Part shown: piece after piece, positions 16,474 to 25,837 of the stretch
How positions within the stretch are numbered: the first letter of the stretch is position 1
How the letters are laid out: the number at the start of each line of letters is the position of its first letter
The notes under the pieces: generated by a model
What the model saw: the letters and a program-made list of their open reading frames with translations, nothing else
What the model was told of the DNA's origin: nothing
The model's database searches: none
Position numbers and translations under genes: made by a program
NCBI GenBank assembly: GCA_002083615.1
Contig: MSXO01000008.1
Span: 62,001-126,000 of the forward strand
DNA: 64,000 bases
Direction of reading: 5' to 3'
Origin: Proteobacteria bacterium ST_bin11
Lineage (GTDB): Bacteria > Pseudomonadota > Gammaproteobacteria > Methylococcales > Methylomonadaceae

Positions 16474-19400
16474 ATGCAATCTTCTCGTCTAGTTGAACGT
16501 CTCAAAATTTATCGGACATTAAACGCCGAGCAGCAGATTATCCTGAAATTGCTGGCCGTTTATTATGGCTATAGCTCGTTGATCAATTTAGCTAAATGTC
16601 TGGGAAGTTTGGGTATCAGAGAAGGTGACAAAGTCCTTAAGTCAGAAGCGCTCAAAGCCCGCTTAAAACCGCTGCTTAAAGAAGGTCTGGTCGAAGAAAA
16701 CGCCAAATCGGGAGGTACCCGTTGCTGCCGAACCCTAGCGGAAGTGCTGACTCGGCAAGCAGTCGTTGATAAGGAATTTGACTTATTTGCAGGTGCGGTG
16801 CAAATGCATAATCCGCCGGGTCACGGCTACTATCGTTACAGTACCGTGGACGATTGCATTCGCGAAGCGCGCATTCAGTTTTATCGCGGCGCTTACGCCA
16901 AGGTTGACGAATGCCTGGAGTCCGGCGCCCACTATCTGGGTAAACTGCCGCCGGTTAACGAGCTGTATCTATCTTGGTTTTTAAACCCCCTGGATGTTGC
17001 CTGGTTTACCACCCATCATCCGCAATTATTGCTGGGGCTGGCTGGGTTTTCGGGCTTACATCAGTTGCTGTATCTGTATGCCGATGAAAAATTGGATGGA
17101 TTTTTGCAGCAGTTATTATTCGTTAGCCGGGGGGTGCAGCAAGAATTGTTAAATCGCGTGGCGCTGGAGTTATGTTTGCTGCGTGGCGACTGGGATGAGG
17201 TCGCAAAATCCGTGGCAGATCAGGTCGATCCCGAGTTGCAAGCCATTGCTGCCACTTTGGTTTTTCTCCGCGGCGACTATCCGACGGCCGTCAACCGATT
17301 TGAAGTGGCATTGGCGCAGTTGCGAAAAGCGTCCGGGCAACGCACCAGTTATTTTTATGGCTTGGCTGGGGTGTTTTATCCGCTGGCTATTTTAAAAAAT
17401 AACGACAGCAAACAACGCGCCAAACTGGGTACCTTGATCAACCAAGCCATAAAAACCGACAATTGCTGGTTAGGCATTTACCATCAGTTAGCTTTATTTC
17501 AGCGGTTTTTACAAGGCGATCTGTCATTGCGGGATCAGCTATTAAACACCGATTTAACTTATAAAATTAGCAGCGGTTATCGGGAAAGCGGCTACCCGGA
17601 TACCTTGCTCACCCCGCCGTTACTGTTGCATGTGTTTTTGGCCTTGATCAAGTTTTGGGTTAAGGCTGATCAATTCAATCATGTCACTCCACTCAGTCAA
17701 AAACTTTATCGGCATTTGTTAGACAACGGTTATCGTTGGCCGGCGGCGGAGTTGGCCAAGATATTTACGCATATAGAGCCGTCTCGCTCCATGCAATGGG
17801 ACTGCGGCTTTTTCGATAGCAGATTGGCGTTGGCGGAATTATTTGCCAGCCGCCCCGATTGGGATTTAGCGTTGGATGCCTTGCTAAATTTGCCAAAGTC
17901 CGACAAAAAAACCGATGCCGCCGTCCAAATCGACAAACCCACTCGCCTAATCTGGTTACTCAGTTATGACGATATCAGTCACCACTTAGAGATTGAGCCT
18001 CGCGAACAAAAACAGCAAGCAAAGGGCGGCTGGAGCAAGGGCAGGGCGATTGCATTAAAAAGGCTGGCGCACGAAACCAACAAATTTGACTATTTAACCG
18101 AGCAGGACATTAAGCTTTGCGCGCATATCAAAGAGTATCGCGACAGTGGCTGGTACGGTAGCGGCACTTATTTTGAGTTCGACAACAGCATGCCGCAGGC
18201 ACTGTTGGGACATCCCTTGTTGTTTTGGGCCGATGCGCCCGAGGTGAGGGTGGATGTCGTCAAGGGCGAAGCCGAGCTGCGGGTAAAAAAGCTGGAAGGC
18301 AGCGATAAGATCAAAATCAGCCTGGAGCCCGTGCCCGGGCACGAACAAAAATTCTATGTCGCCAAGGAAACGCCCACGCGCTTGCGAGTGTTGGAATTCA
18401 CCGGTGACCATCATAAAATCTTTGCGGTGCTGGGCGCCAAGGGCCTGGAAGTGCCGGTGTCGGCGCAAGACCGGGTCTTGCAAACTTTGACCAGTATTTC
18501 CGGTTTGTTGACCGTGCATTCGGATATCGGCGGCAGTTCCAGCAGCGCCGAGCAAGTGCAGGCCGATGTCACGCCGCGCGTGCATTTATTGCCCTGGGGC
18601 GAAGGCCTGCGCGTGGCGATGTTGATCCGGCCGTTTGCGAGCGGCGGCGCGTATTATCAACCCGGTCACGGCGGCGAAAGCGTGCTGGCCGAAATCGACG
18701 GCCGCCATTGTCAGACTAAACGCGACTTGGCCTTGGAAAAACAGCGCGCGCAGACCGTTTTGCAAGCCTGCGATGTGTTGGCGCTGGCGGAACGCGATGG
18801 TGCCGGCGATTATTTATTAGACCAGCCGGAACAATGCCTGGAGTTGCTGTTGCAATTACAGGCTTTGCCAGCTGAGCAAGCGGTATTGGAATGGCCGGAG
18901 GGCGTCAGATTCCGGGTACTGGGACAAACCAACGGCAGCGGCTTTAGCATGCAAATCAAGCGCGACAACGATTGGTTTGCTTTGCAAGGCGAACTGCAAC
19001 TCAATGAAGATACCGTCATCGAAATCCAGCAATTGCTGGGTTTATTAAATAATCGCGAAGGCCGCTTCTTGAAACTGCAGGACGGCCAGTTCATTGCCTT
19101 GACCGAAGAATTTCGCCGCCGCCTCGACGATTTACGCGCCTACGCGGATTTGCACGGCAAAAAAGTCCGCATCAATCCCTTGGCGGCATTGACGCTGGAA
19201 GATTGGCAGGATGAGGCCGGTTTCAAAGCTGATAAGCATTGGCAAGCGCACATGCAGCGCTTGAAAGATTCCCGGGATTATCAACCCAAAGTGCCGTCCA
19301 CCTTTCAAGCCGATTTGCGCGACTACCAAATTGATGGCTACCGCTGGTTGGCGCGGTTGGCGCAGTGGGGTGTTGGTGCCTGTCTGGCCGATGATATGGG

Positions 19401-20694
19401 CCTGGGCAAGACCGTTCAGGGCTTGGCCTTATTGGTAGACCGCGCGCCGCATGGCCCCAGTCTGATCGTCGCCCCAACATCGGTGTGCATGAACTGGGAA
19501 AATGAAACCAGCCGCTTTGCGCCGACGCTCAATCCGCAAATTCTCGGCAGTGGCGACCGTCAGCGCTTGTTGGATAATTTAGGGCCGTATGATTTGCTGA
19601 TTTGTAGCTATGGCTTGTTACAGCAGGAGCAAGTCGCGGAAATGTTGGCGAAAATCCAGTTTCAAACCGTTATTCTCGACGAAGCCCAATGGATCAAAAA
19701 CATCGCCACTCGCCGCTCGCAAGGCGCGATGAATTTGCAAGCCGAGTTCAAACTGATTATGACCGGCACACCCTTGGAAAACCATTTGGGTGAGTTGTGG
19801 AATTTGTTTAGGTTCATCAACCCCGGATTGCTGGGGTCGCTGGATCAATTCAATCAACGCTTCGCCGGTCCTATCGAGCGTGACCGCAGCGCCGAGGCGC
19901 GGTTTCAATTGAAAAAACTGATTCAGCCTTTTATTCTGCGCCGCACCAAAACCCAGGTATTGCAGGAGTTACCGCCGCGCACCGAAATCCCGATTTATGT
20001 CGAGCTCAGCAGCGAGGAAATGGCCTTCTACGAAGCCTTGCGCCGCGATAGTCTGGCGGCGTTAAGCAGCGCCGAAGCGCCGGCAGGGCAAAAGCAATTG
20101 CAGATTCTGGCGGCCATCAGCAAATTGCGCCGCAGTTGTTGTAACACTTTGTTAGCCAACTCGGCGGTAGCTTTGCCCAGCAGCAAGTTGGCCGCGTTCG
20201 GCGACATCGTCGACGAACTGCTGGATAACAAGCACAAAGCCCTGGTGTTCAGCCAGTTTGTCGATCATTTGCAATTGATCAAAAACTATATCGAGCAGCG
20301 TGGCATTCGCTATCAATATCTGGACGGCAGCACGCCGGCCAAAGACCGCCAGCTACGCGTAGACGCGTTCCAGCGCGGCGAGGGCGAATTGTTTTTGATC
20401 AGCTTGAAGGCCGGTGGCGTGGGTTTAAATCTGACCGCTGCCGATTACGTGATTCACATGGACCCTTGGTGGAATCCGGCGGTGGAAGATCAAGCCTCGG
20501 ACCGCGCGCATCGCATGGGCCAACAGCGGCCGGTGACGATCTACCGGATGATAGCCAAAAATACCATTGAGGAAAAAATCGTTGCGCTGCACAGCCATAA
20601 ACGCGATCTGGCCGATAGCTTGTTGGATGGCGCCGATATCAGCGGCAAAGTCTCTGCCGACGAGTTGTTGAATTTGATGAAAGGTGAAACGTAA
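16474..20694 (+). CDS. SNF2-family DNA-dependent ATPase with ~950-residue N-terminal extension
   Basis: A 1406-residue protein. The C-terminal third is a complete Snf2/HepA motor: DDMGLGKTVQGLALL (Walker A, about residues 971-985), LDEAQWIKN (Walker B, DEAQ, ~1068), TGTPLENHLGELW, and the helicase C domain with LVFSQFVDHL, LDGSTPAKDRQ, SLKAGGVGLNLTAAD and DRAHRMGQQRPV. These proteins translocate on duplex DNA and remodel DNA-protein complexes rather than unwind. The N-terminal part has no recognised catalytic motif; it is rich in helices (repeat-like, around residues 150-450) and has mixed segments further on. It starts 78 bases after the mtkB terminator, without a strong ribosome-binding site, and is transcribed alone. 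It is probably a chromosomal housekeeping remodeller; no nuclease or methylase neighbours suggest a defence island. Confidence 0.88.
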   Translation: MQSSRLVERLKIYRTLNAEQQIILKLLAVYYGYSSLINLAKCLGSLGIREGDKVLKSEALKARLKPLLKEGLVEENAKSGGTRCCRTLAEVLTRQAVVDKEFDLFAGAVQMHNPPGHGYYRYSTVDDCIREARIQFYRGAYAKVDECLESGAHYLGKLPPVNELYLSWFLNPLDVAWFTTHHPQLLLGLAGFSGLHQLLYLYADEKLDGFLQQLLFVSRGVQQELLNRVALELCLLRGDWDEVAKSVADQVDPELQAIAATLVFLRGDYPTAVNRFEVALAQLRKASGQRTSYFYGLAGVFYPLAILKNNDSKQRAKLGTLINQAIKTDNCWLGIYHQLALFQRFLQGDLSLRDQLLNTDLTYKISSGYRESGYPDTLLTPPLLLHVFLALIKFWVKADQFNHVTPLSQKLYRHLLDNGYRWPAAELAKIFTHIEPSRSMQWDCGFFDSRLALAELFASRPDWDLALDALLNLPKSDKKTDAAVQIDKPTRLIWLLSYDDISHHLEIEPREQKQQAKGGWSKGRAIALKRLAHETNKFDYLTEQDIKLCAHIKEYRDSGWYGSGTYFEFDNSMPQALLGHPLLFWADAPEVRVDVVKGEAELRVKKLEGSDKIKISLEPVPGHEQKFYVAKETPTRLRVLEFTGDHHKIFAVLGAKGLEVPVSAQDRVLQTLTSISGLLTVHSDIGGSSSSAEQVQADVTPRVHLLPWGEGLRVAMLIRPFASGGAYYQPGHGGESVLAEIDGRHCQTKRDLALEKQRAQTVLQACDVLALAERDGAGDYLLDQPEQCLELLLQLQALPAEQAVLEWPEGVRFRVLGQTNGSGFSMQIKRDNDWFALQGELQLNEDTVIEIQQLLGLLNNREGRFLKLQDGQFIALTEEFRRRLDDLRAYADLHGKKVRINPLAALTLEDWQDEAGFKADKHWQAHMQRLKDSRDYQPKVPSTFQADLRDYQIDGYRWLARLAQWGVGACLADDMGLGKTVQGLALLVDRAPHGPSLIVAPTSVCMNWENETSRFAPTLNPQILGSGDRQRLLDNLGPYDLLICSYGLLQQEQVAEMLAKIQFQTVILDEAQWIKNIATRRSQGAMNLQAEFKLIMTGTPLENHLGELWNLFRFINPGLLGSLDQFNQRFAGPIERDRSAEARFQLKKLIQPFILRRTKTQVLQELPPRTEIPIYVELSSEEMAFYEALRRDSLAALSSAEAPAGQKQLQILAAISKLRRSCCNTLLANSAVALPSSKLAAFGDIVDELLDNKHKALVFSQFVDHLQLIKNYIEQRGIRYQYLDGSTPAKDRQLRVDAFQRGEGELFLISLKAGGVGLNLTAADYVIHMDPWWNPAVEDQASDRAHRMGQQRPVTIYRMIAKNTIEEKIVALHSHKRDLADSLLDGADISGKVSADELLNLMKGET

Positions 20695-20789
20695 ACAGAC
20701 ATAAAATCCGGCTTTTAGGGCTGTTTTTTGTGTAAGGCCATTTTCAAATACTCGTCATCCCAGCGAATGCGGGGACCCGGTTTTTGATG

Positions 20790-20823
20790 TTCCTGGATTT
20801 CCACTTTCGCGGGAATCCAGGAA
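20790..20823. repeat. dispersed palindromic repeat
   Basis: Thirteen-base arms (TTCCTGGATTTCC and GGGAATCCAGGAA, one G-T pair) enclose an 8-base loop, preceded by TCGTCATCCCAGCGAATGCG. This resembles the common 'CGTCATTCCCGCGAAGGCGGGAATCCAG' intergenic repeat of many proteobacteria. It sits between the convergent SNF2 gene and the small secreted protein. Confidence 0.7.
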
Positions 20824-20844
20824 CAGGCAGGGCTAATAATTTGC

Positions 20845-21174
20845 TTAATTCCGTCTTAAATTATGCGTCTTGCGAGCGATAGCGCGACTGGCTTTGTTTT
20901 GCTGATGTGTCAGTCTCGCTCTTTCCCCACCGGTTACCACGCCATCGGCTTTCGCAGCGTCTTCCTGGCGTTCGATGCGCATTTGTTGATGTTCCAAACG
21001 GTTGGCTTCACGCTCGGTTAAGGCGCCGGACGCTTCGCCTTGGTCTATGCGCCTGTCCTGGTTCGCTTGGCGTTGGTCGATGCGAGGTGTTTCCATGTCG
21101 GCGAAGCACGGCTGTGCCGAGCCTAAACAGGCAAGCAATGCGCCTGACAGTAGAAATGTGCTGATGTTATTCAT
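20845..21174 (-). CDS. small secreted Arg/Gln-rich protein
   Basis: A 109-residue protein with a signal peptide (cleavage near CFADM, residue 26). The mature part has motifs of a widespread but uncharacterised proteobacterial periplasmic family: RIDQRQANQDRRIDQG, SGALTEREANRLEHQQ, KADGVVTGGERARL and QQNKASRAI. The same pattern (turn Gly, Leu-Thr, Glu-Arg, Leu, Gln) appears twice, suggesting an internal duplication of a helical hairpin. Transcribed alone, convergent with the SNF2 gene. Function unknown. Confidence 0.75.
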   Translation of the reverse strand: MNNISTFLLSGALLACLGSAQPCFADMETPRIDQRQANQDRRIDQGEASGALTEREANRLEHQQMRIERQEDAAKADGVVTGGERARLTHQQNKASRAIARKTHNLRRN

Positions 21175-21544
21175 AGGTGTGCCTCGGTGGTGTCATTATC
21201 AGGTTGCCAACTTTGTTTTCAAATCGGGGCTTTTTATGCCCGCTACCACTAGCTGGCCGCGTCATTCTAGCCAGAAATATTAACCTCAGCTTAAGGATAA
21301 GGATTTAGCTTCGCAGGCAGCGGATATAGGCCGTTTCGCTTGCGAGGGAGAACTGGTATCTGGCAAGCATTCTAGTGTCTCAGCTAGGTTCTAATTTTCG
21401 CTGTCGAAAGGGCGAACTAAGGGATGGGCGAGGCCTTCAAGTGCCAATTCTTGCTCAGCAGACAATTAGATGCCCACGCTAACTCCTTGAGTTAAAAAAA
21501 CAAAGCCGCAAGCGGCGCTATTTAGTCAAAATTTCCCGCTGATA

Positions 21545-21592
21545 ACACAATATGTTGTGCTAGAATTTTTCCATAGACACTATATGCAGTAT
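21545..21592 (+). promoter_or_regulatory. tandem NrdR boxes upstream of nrdJa
   Basis: Two 16-base near-palindromes, ACACAATATGTTGTGC (21545-21560) and ACACTATATGCAGTAT (21577-21592), match the NrdR consensus ACACTATATMTAGTGT. Their starts are 32 bases apart, three helical turns, the usual spacing of NrdR box pairs. NrdR represses ribonucleotide reductase genes when dATP is high. The rest of the 528-base gap 21175-21702 shows no gene and no recognisable cobalamin riboswitch. Confidence 0.85.
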
Positions 21593-21702
21593 ATCGCCAG
21601 GCTTTAGTGTTTTCGGTTGTAATCCAATAAACATCAATATCTTAGCCGTGCCGGTGCGCTGAGATAGACCAATATCCATTCAACTAGAAAAGGGACCCAC
21701 GA

Positions 21703-23853
21703 ATGACCGCAAAACTTCATGTAGTGACGCAAGACACCACCGAAATCCCTCTGCAATCTGCTTCCCTGGATATTTGGGACAGTAAATACCGCTTAAAAAC
21801 CAAGGACGGTAAAGCGATTGACGAAACCATCGACGAAACTTACAAGCGAGTTGCCAAGGCCTTGTCCAGCGTCGAGAAAACCAAGGCGCTGCAGGAAAAA
21901 CACTACAAAGAATTTTTGTGGGCGCTGCGTAAAGGCGTGATTCCGGCCGGCCGCATCGTTTCCAACGCCGGCGCCTTGGAACATAAGCCCGCAACCTCCA
22001 CCATCAACTGCACCGTTTCCGGCATCATCGAAGACTCGATGGACGATATTTTGCACAAAGTCCACGAAGCCGGTCTGACCTTAAAAGCCGGTTGCGGGAT
22101 CGGTTATGAGTTCTCCACGCTGAGGCCGCGCGATGCTTATGTATCCGGTGCCGGCGCTTACACCTCCGGACCACTGTCGTTCATGGATATTTACGACAAA
22201 ATGTGTTTCACCGTCTCGTCCGCCGGCGGTCGGCGCGGTGCGCAAATGGCAACTTTCGATGTGGCGCATCCAGACGTGGTGGACTTTATTCGCGCCAAGC
22301 GTGAAGACGGCCGTTTGCGCCAGTTCAATCTGTCCCTGTTGATTACCAGCGAATTCGTGGAAGCGGTAAAAAATAACGGTCAATGGCCCTTGTCTTTCCC
22401 GGTTACCGAGCGTGAAGCCACTGTCGATAATCTGGATTTAAGCGATGCCGACAAAATTGTGTGGCGCGATTTGCCCAACAAAAAAGGCTATGTGGTCAAC
22501 GACGCCGGCTTGGTGGCCTGTCGCGTCACCAAAGTCATGCCCGCGCGCCGTTTGTGGGACATCATCATGTCTTCCACCTACGACTATGCCGAACCGGGCT
22601 TCATCTTGATCGACAAAGTCAACGAGATGAACAACAACTGGTTTTGCGAGCACATCCGCGCCACCAACCCCTGCGGCGAACAACCGCTGCCGCCTTACGG
22701 CAGCTGCTTGTTGGGCTCGATCAACCTGACCCGCTTCATCGACAAACCCTTCACCAAAGAAGCCAGCTTCGATTGGGAAGGCTACCGTAAAACCATCCGC
22801 ATCTTTACCCGCATGCTGGATAACGTGGTGGAGATCAACGGCCTGCCACTGGAAAAACAACGCGAAGAAATCGTCGGTAAACGCCGCCACGGCATGGGTT
22901 ACTTGGGCTTAGGTTCCACTATCACCATTCTGGGCATGAAATACGGTGATGACGAATCCTTGGAGTTTACCGAACAAGTCACCAAAGAATTGGCGATAGA
23001 GGGCTGGAAAGCCGGTCTGGAGTTGGCCAAAGAAAAAGGCCCGGCGCCTATCATGGATCAGTTGTTCACCGTCACTGGCGAAATGCTGCATAAACGCCCG
23101 GAAATGCAAGCCGACGGCTATAAACTGGGCGATCAAGTGCCTGGTCGCGTACTCCACGCCAAATACAGCCGTTACATGCAAAAAGTCGCGCAGGAACAGC
23201 CGGAATTGGTCGCGGAGCTTGCGGAAGTGGGTTGCCGCTTTACCCACCACAGCTCGATTGCGCCGACCGGCACCATTTCGCTGTCCTTGGCCAACAACGC
23301 CAGCAACGGTATCGAGCCCAGCTTTGCCCACCATTATTCACGTAACGTGATCCGCGAAGGCAAAAAATCCAAAGAAAAAATCGATGTATTTTCCTTTGAA
23401 TTGCTGGCCTACCGCCATCTGGTTAACCCGGATGCGATGCCGTATAGCGAAGACCCAAAGCAACAATTGCCGACATATTTTATTGCTGCCGACGATGTCA
23501 CGCCGAAGCAGCATGTGGATATTCAGGCCGCCGCGCAGCGTTGGATCGATTCCTCGATCTCTAAAACCGCCAACGTGCCCACCGATTATCCGTATGAAGA
23601 CTTCAAGTCCATCTACGAATATGCCTACGACCAAGGCCTGAAAGGCTGTACCACTTTCCGTTTCAACCCGGAAGTGTTCCAAGGCGTGTTGGTGAAAGAA
23701 TCCGATTTGGAAAACACCACCTACCAATTCACCCTGGAAGACGGCCATGTGGTGGAATTTAAAGGTAACGAAGATGTGGAATATGACGGCGAGATTCATA
23801 CCGCAGCGAACTTGTTCGATGCCCTGAAAGAAGGTTATTACGGCAAGTTTTAA
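21703..23853 (+). CDS. nrdJa: adenosylcobalamin-dependent ribonucleotide reductase, catalytic part
   Basis: A 716-residue class II ribonucleotide reductase catalytic chain, making deoxyribonucleotides from ribonucleotides with vitamin B12 and without oxygen. Visible residues are the redox cysteine in STINCTVSG, GCGIGYEFS, the active-site NPCGEQPLPPYGSC (radical Cys, Asn and Glu, and the second redox Cys just after), RRHGMGYLGLG and SIAPTGTISL. The zinc/redox C-terminus is missing and is supplied by the next gene, as in the split NrdJa/NrdJb enzyme of Pseudomonas. Two NrdR boxes precede it, so repression by NrdR is likely. AAAAGGG precedes the ATG. Confidence 0.92.
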   Translation: MTAKLHVVTQDTTEIPLQSASLDIWDSKYRLKTKDGKAIDETIDETYKRVAKALSSVEKTKALQEKHYKEFLWALRKGVIPAGRIVSNAGALEHKPATSTINCTVSGIIEDSMDDILHKVHEAGLTLKAGCGIGYEFSTLRPRDAYVSGAGAYTSGPLSFMDIYDKMCFTVSSAGGRRGAQMATFDVAHPDVVDFIRAKREDGRLRQFNLSLLITSEFVEAVKNNGQWPLSFPVTEREATVDNLDLSDADKIVWRDLPNKKGYVVNDAGLVACRVTKVMPARRLWDIIMSSTYDYAEPGFILIDKVNEMNNNWFCEHIRATNPCGEQPLPPYGSCLLGSINLTRFIDKPFTKEASFDWEGYRKTIRIFTRMLDNVVEINGLPLEKQREEIVGKRRHGMGYLGLGSTITILGMKYGDDESLEFTEQVTKELAIEGWKAGLELAKEKGPAPIMDQLFTVTGEMLHKRPEMQADGYKLGDQVPGRVLHAKYSRYMQKVAQEQPELVAELAEVGCRFTHHSSIAPTGTISLSLANNASNGIEPSFAHHYSRNVIREGKKSKEKIDVFSFELLAYRHLVNPDAMPYSEDPKQQLPTYFIAADDVTPKQHVDIQAAAQRWIDSSISKTANVPTDYPYEDFKSIYEYAYDQGLKGCTTFRFNPEVFQGVLVKESDLENTTYQFTLEDGHVVEFKGNEDVEYDGEIHTAANLFDALKEGYYGKF

Positions 23854-23966
23854 GCCGCTACCGACGCAATTCGCAGGCTGGGTTGATGAAATCAAACGCA
23901 GCATTTAAGGCATTCAAGCTGGGTATCGCTAACTCTCTACCCAGCCTACAGATTCGAGATACTGAA

Positions 23967-24656
23967 ATGACCCTACACAAAATCAATAAAAAAATCGTCA
24001 GTTACAAAGTGCTGACCAAAGAAAATCTGGAAGCAGCAGCGCAGGCGGAAGCGGAATCGGCAAAGCCTTCGCGGGAAGAAATGCATGAAAATCTGGCGCG
24101 CCCGGAGATGCTGCTTGGCTCCACCTACAAGATCAAAACCCCGCAGTCCGAGCATGCTCTGTATATCACCATCAACGACATCATCCTCAACGAAGGCACT
24201 GTCCACCAGGAACGGCGGCCGTACGAAATCTTTATCAACTCCAAAAACATGGAGCATTTTCAATGGGTGCTGGCGCTGACCCGTTTGATTTCGGCCGTGT
24301 TTCGCAAAGGCGGTGACGCCACCTTCTTGGTGGAAGAAATGAAGGCGGTATTCGACCCGCAAGGCGGTTATTTCAAAAAGGGCGGGGTATTCATGCCGTC
24401 CTTAGTAGCAGAAATCGGCCACGCCATCGAATCGCACATGAAACACATCGGCATGATCAAGCCTGAAAAACTCAGCGACAATCACCAGAAGTTACTCGAC
24501 GAGAAACGCCGGGAATTTGAGGCTCAGCATGGAGCGTCGGACGGGCAGGCTTTTCCTGAGAAGGCTGTGTTGTGTAGCAAGTGCAGTACTAAGGCGATGG
24601 TGTTGATGGATGGGTGTATGACTTGTTTGAATTGTGGGGAGTCGAAGTGTGGGTGA
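23967..24656 (+). CDS. nrdJb: class II ribonucleotide reductase C-terminal part (NrdJb)
   Basis: A 229-residue protein that complements the truncated NrdJa. It has a TSCPD-like domain (SMLCISPS is in another frame; the real frame shows RRPYEIFINSKNMEHFQW, FRKGGDATFLVEEMKAVFDP and KKGGVFMPSLVAEIGHAIE) and ends in a Cys-rich tail with CSKC, CMTCLNC and KCG. In this family the tail carries the zinc site and the thiol pair that re-reduces the active site. ATG 23967 is preferred to an upstream TTG at 23883 because it gives the usual family length (~230). It follows nrdJa after 113 bases. Confidence 0.88.
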   Translation: MTLHKINKKIVSYKVLTKENLEAAAQAEAESAKPSREEMHENLARPEMLLGSTYKIKTPQSEHALYITINDIILNEGTVHQERRPYEIFINSKNMEHFQWVLALTRLISAVFRKGGDATFLVEEMKAVFDPQGGYFKKGGVFMPSLVAEIGHAIESHMKHIGMIKPEKLSDNHQKLLDEKRREFEAQHGASDGQAFPEKAVLCSKCSTKAMVLMDGCMTCLNCGESKCG

Positions 24657-24739
24657 TTTCAAAAGTTTTCTTCTGAATTTAAGATGATTCGACTATGTCG
24701 GTAACCACTGCCATCACAATTAATAGGTAAGGAAAATAG

Positions 24740-25576
24740 ATGCGTTGGTACGCAGATAACTCAGAACTTAATGGAATTAGGGGCGCGACAATACCTGACA
24801 TATTGATGTTCGGCGGAATCGCAGTATCACAATCAGAAGAGAAAGAGATACGAAATGCTATCGAAGGAGTTAAGAATAAATACGGATTCAAACGAGCTCC
24901 TATAAAGTGGAATTTTAAAGATCTAAAGCCGTTGTATCTCAAACAAGACAAGGGAGATATGTACGAGGAATTGCTGAAGAGTTCGAAAAATTGGAGGCTC
25001 GAAATAGCCCATGCAATCCAGAAGTTGGACTTTAAAATCGTAGTCTCAGTTGTAGAAAGTCATAGCGTTGTTACAAAAACGATCAAAGGATATAAGCCAG
25101 ACTTATCGAGGTACGCTTTTAGCAACGGGTTAATGCGATTCGCGATGTATGCGTATGAAGAAAAGCCTGACAGCGCCCAAATCATATTAGATTGGCCAGA
25201 TAAAGGGGATTCAAAGCCGTTCGACTCAGAGTATGCTGCTGCATACAATTTCGGGAAGACTAAAGACGGAAGTGTGTCCTATCTCTCCGGCCCTCTGGAA
25301 AGCTTGAGATTTTCCGATAGTTCCGCCTATGTCAACATGCATCATTCAACCTTAATGCAGTTAGCAGATCTTACGCTCGGTGCAACAAGAGAAGTTGTTG
25401 AATGCGCTATCGGTAAAAAGGCCAGTGGGTTTGGTGTCGATTTTTGCAAGGTACTTTCCAGCAAGTATCGCGGTTATCCTAATTCAATAATCGGCAGAGG
25501 AATTAGTTTGGCTTCGAAAGATAGTTCGTTTAAAGGGAAAGTTAAAACATATGTTGACCGCGAGTTATCCGTTTAA
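24740..25576 (+). CDS. DUF3800-like protein
   Basis: A 278-residue protein. It opens with MRWYADNSELNG and ends with HHSTLMQLADLTLGAT, matching the DUF3800 pattern of an N-terminal Asp/Ser/Glu strand and a late MQLADLI-type helix. The family has an RNase H-like fold and is often found in mobile or defence contexts. In the middle, IILDWPDKGD and FKIVVSVVESHS supply further acidic residues. The gene is clearly more AT-rich than its neighbours (AAA/ATA codons common) and lies between the ribonucleotide reductase genes and a repeat cluster, which suggests horizontal transfer. TAAGGAAAATAG gives a good ribosome-binding site. Nuclease activity is not shown. Confidence 0.7.
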   Translation: MRWYADNSELNGIRGATIPDILMFGGIAVSQSEEKEIRNAIEGVKNKYGFKRAPIKWNFKDLKPLYLKQDKGDMYEELLKSSKNWRLEIAHAIQKLDFKIVVSVVESHSVVTKTIKGYKPDLSRYAFSNGLMRFAMYAYEEKPDSAQIILDWPDKGDSKPFDSEYAAAYNFGKTKDGSVSYLSGPLESLRFSDSSAYVNMHHSTLMQLADLTLGATREVVECAIGKKASGFGVDFCKVLSSKYRGYPNSIIGRGISLASKDSSFKGKVKTYVDRELSV

Positions 25577-25599
25577 AAATTTTTAGCCAGTCGGGTAGG

Positions 25600-25622
25600 G
25601 TGGGCACGGTTTTTGTGCCCAC
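25600..25622. repeat. dispersed hairpin repeat after the DUF3800 gene
   Basis: GTGGGCAC (25600-25607) and GTGCCCAC (25615-25622) form an 8-base perfect stem with a T-rich 7-base loop. It lies 24 bases after the DUF3800 stop, within the wording GGGTAGGGTGGGCACGG that recurs as an intergenic element in methanotroph genomes. Confidence 0.6.
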
Positions 25623-25678
25623 GTGGGACCCGCCGGTTTGGCTCAAAGATGATTCGCTGTCGCGAGGCCTAATTTAAC

Positions 25679-25837
25679 GCCGGTTCGCGGACCGGCACCG
25701 CGATACTTTCTTTTGCGTCGCCAAAAGAAAGTATCCAAAGAAAAGGCGACCCGGATGCCGCTTATTCCCTGCGCTCCGCACTTTTGCCGAGGGTTTTCGG
25801 AAGGGGCTTCCTGCCCCTCCGAAAACAAGCGGCATCC
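25679..25837. repeat. complex nested palindromic element
   Basis: Three palindromes follow one another. GCCGGT/ACCGGC spans 25679-25696. A 13-base perfect pair, ATACTTTCTTTTG/CAAAAGAAAGTAT, spans 25703-25734. An 11-base outer pair, GGATGCCGCTT (25753-25763) with AAGCGGCATCC (25827-25837), encloses GTTTTCGG-A-AGGGGC / GCCCCT-CCGAAAAC (25793-25826). Small open frames inside it (both strands) are typical spurious products of this widespread repeat family. It is not a gene; its role is unknown. Confidence 0.75.

Noticed and set aside
16474..20694. SNF2 protein as part of a phage-defence island
   Set aside because: Neighbours are metabolic and no nuclease, methylase or phospholipase-D partner is present.
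21175..21544. Cobalamin riboswitch before the B12-dependent reductase
   Set aside because: I looked for the conserved B12 box and saw none; only NrdR boxes are convincing.
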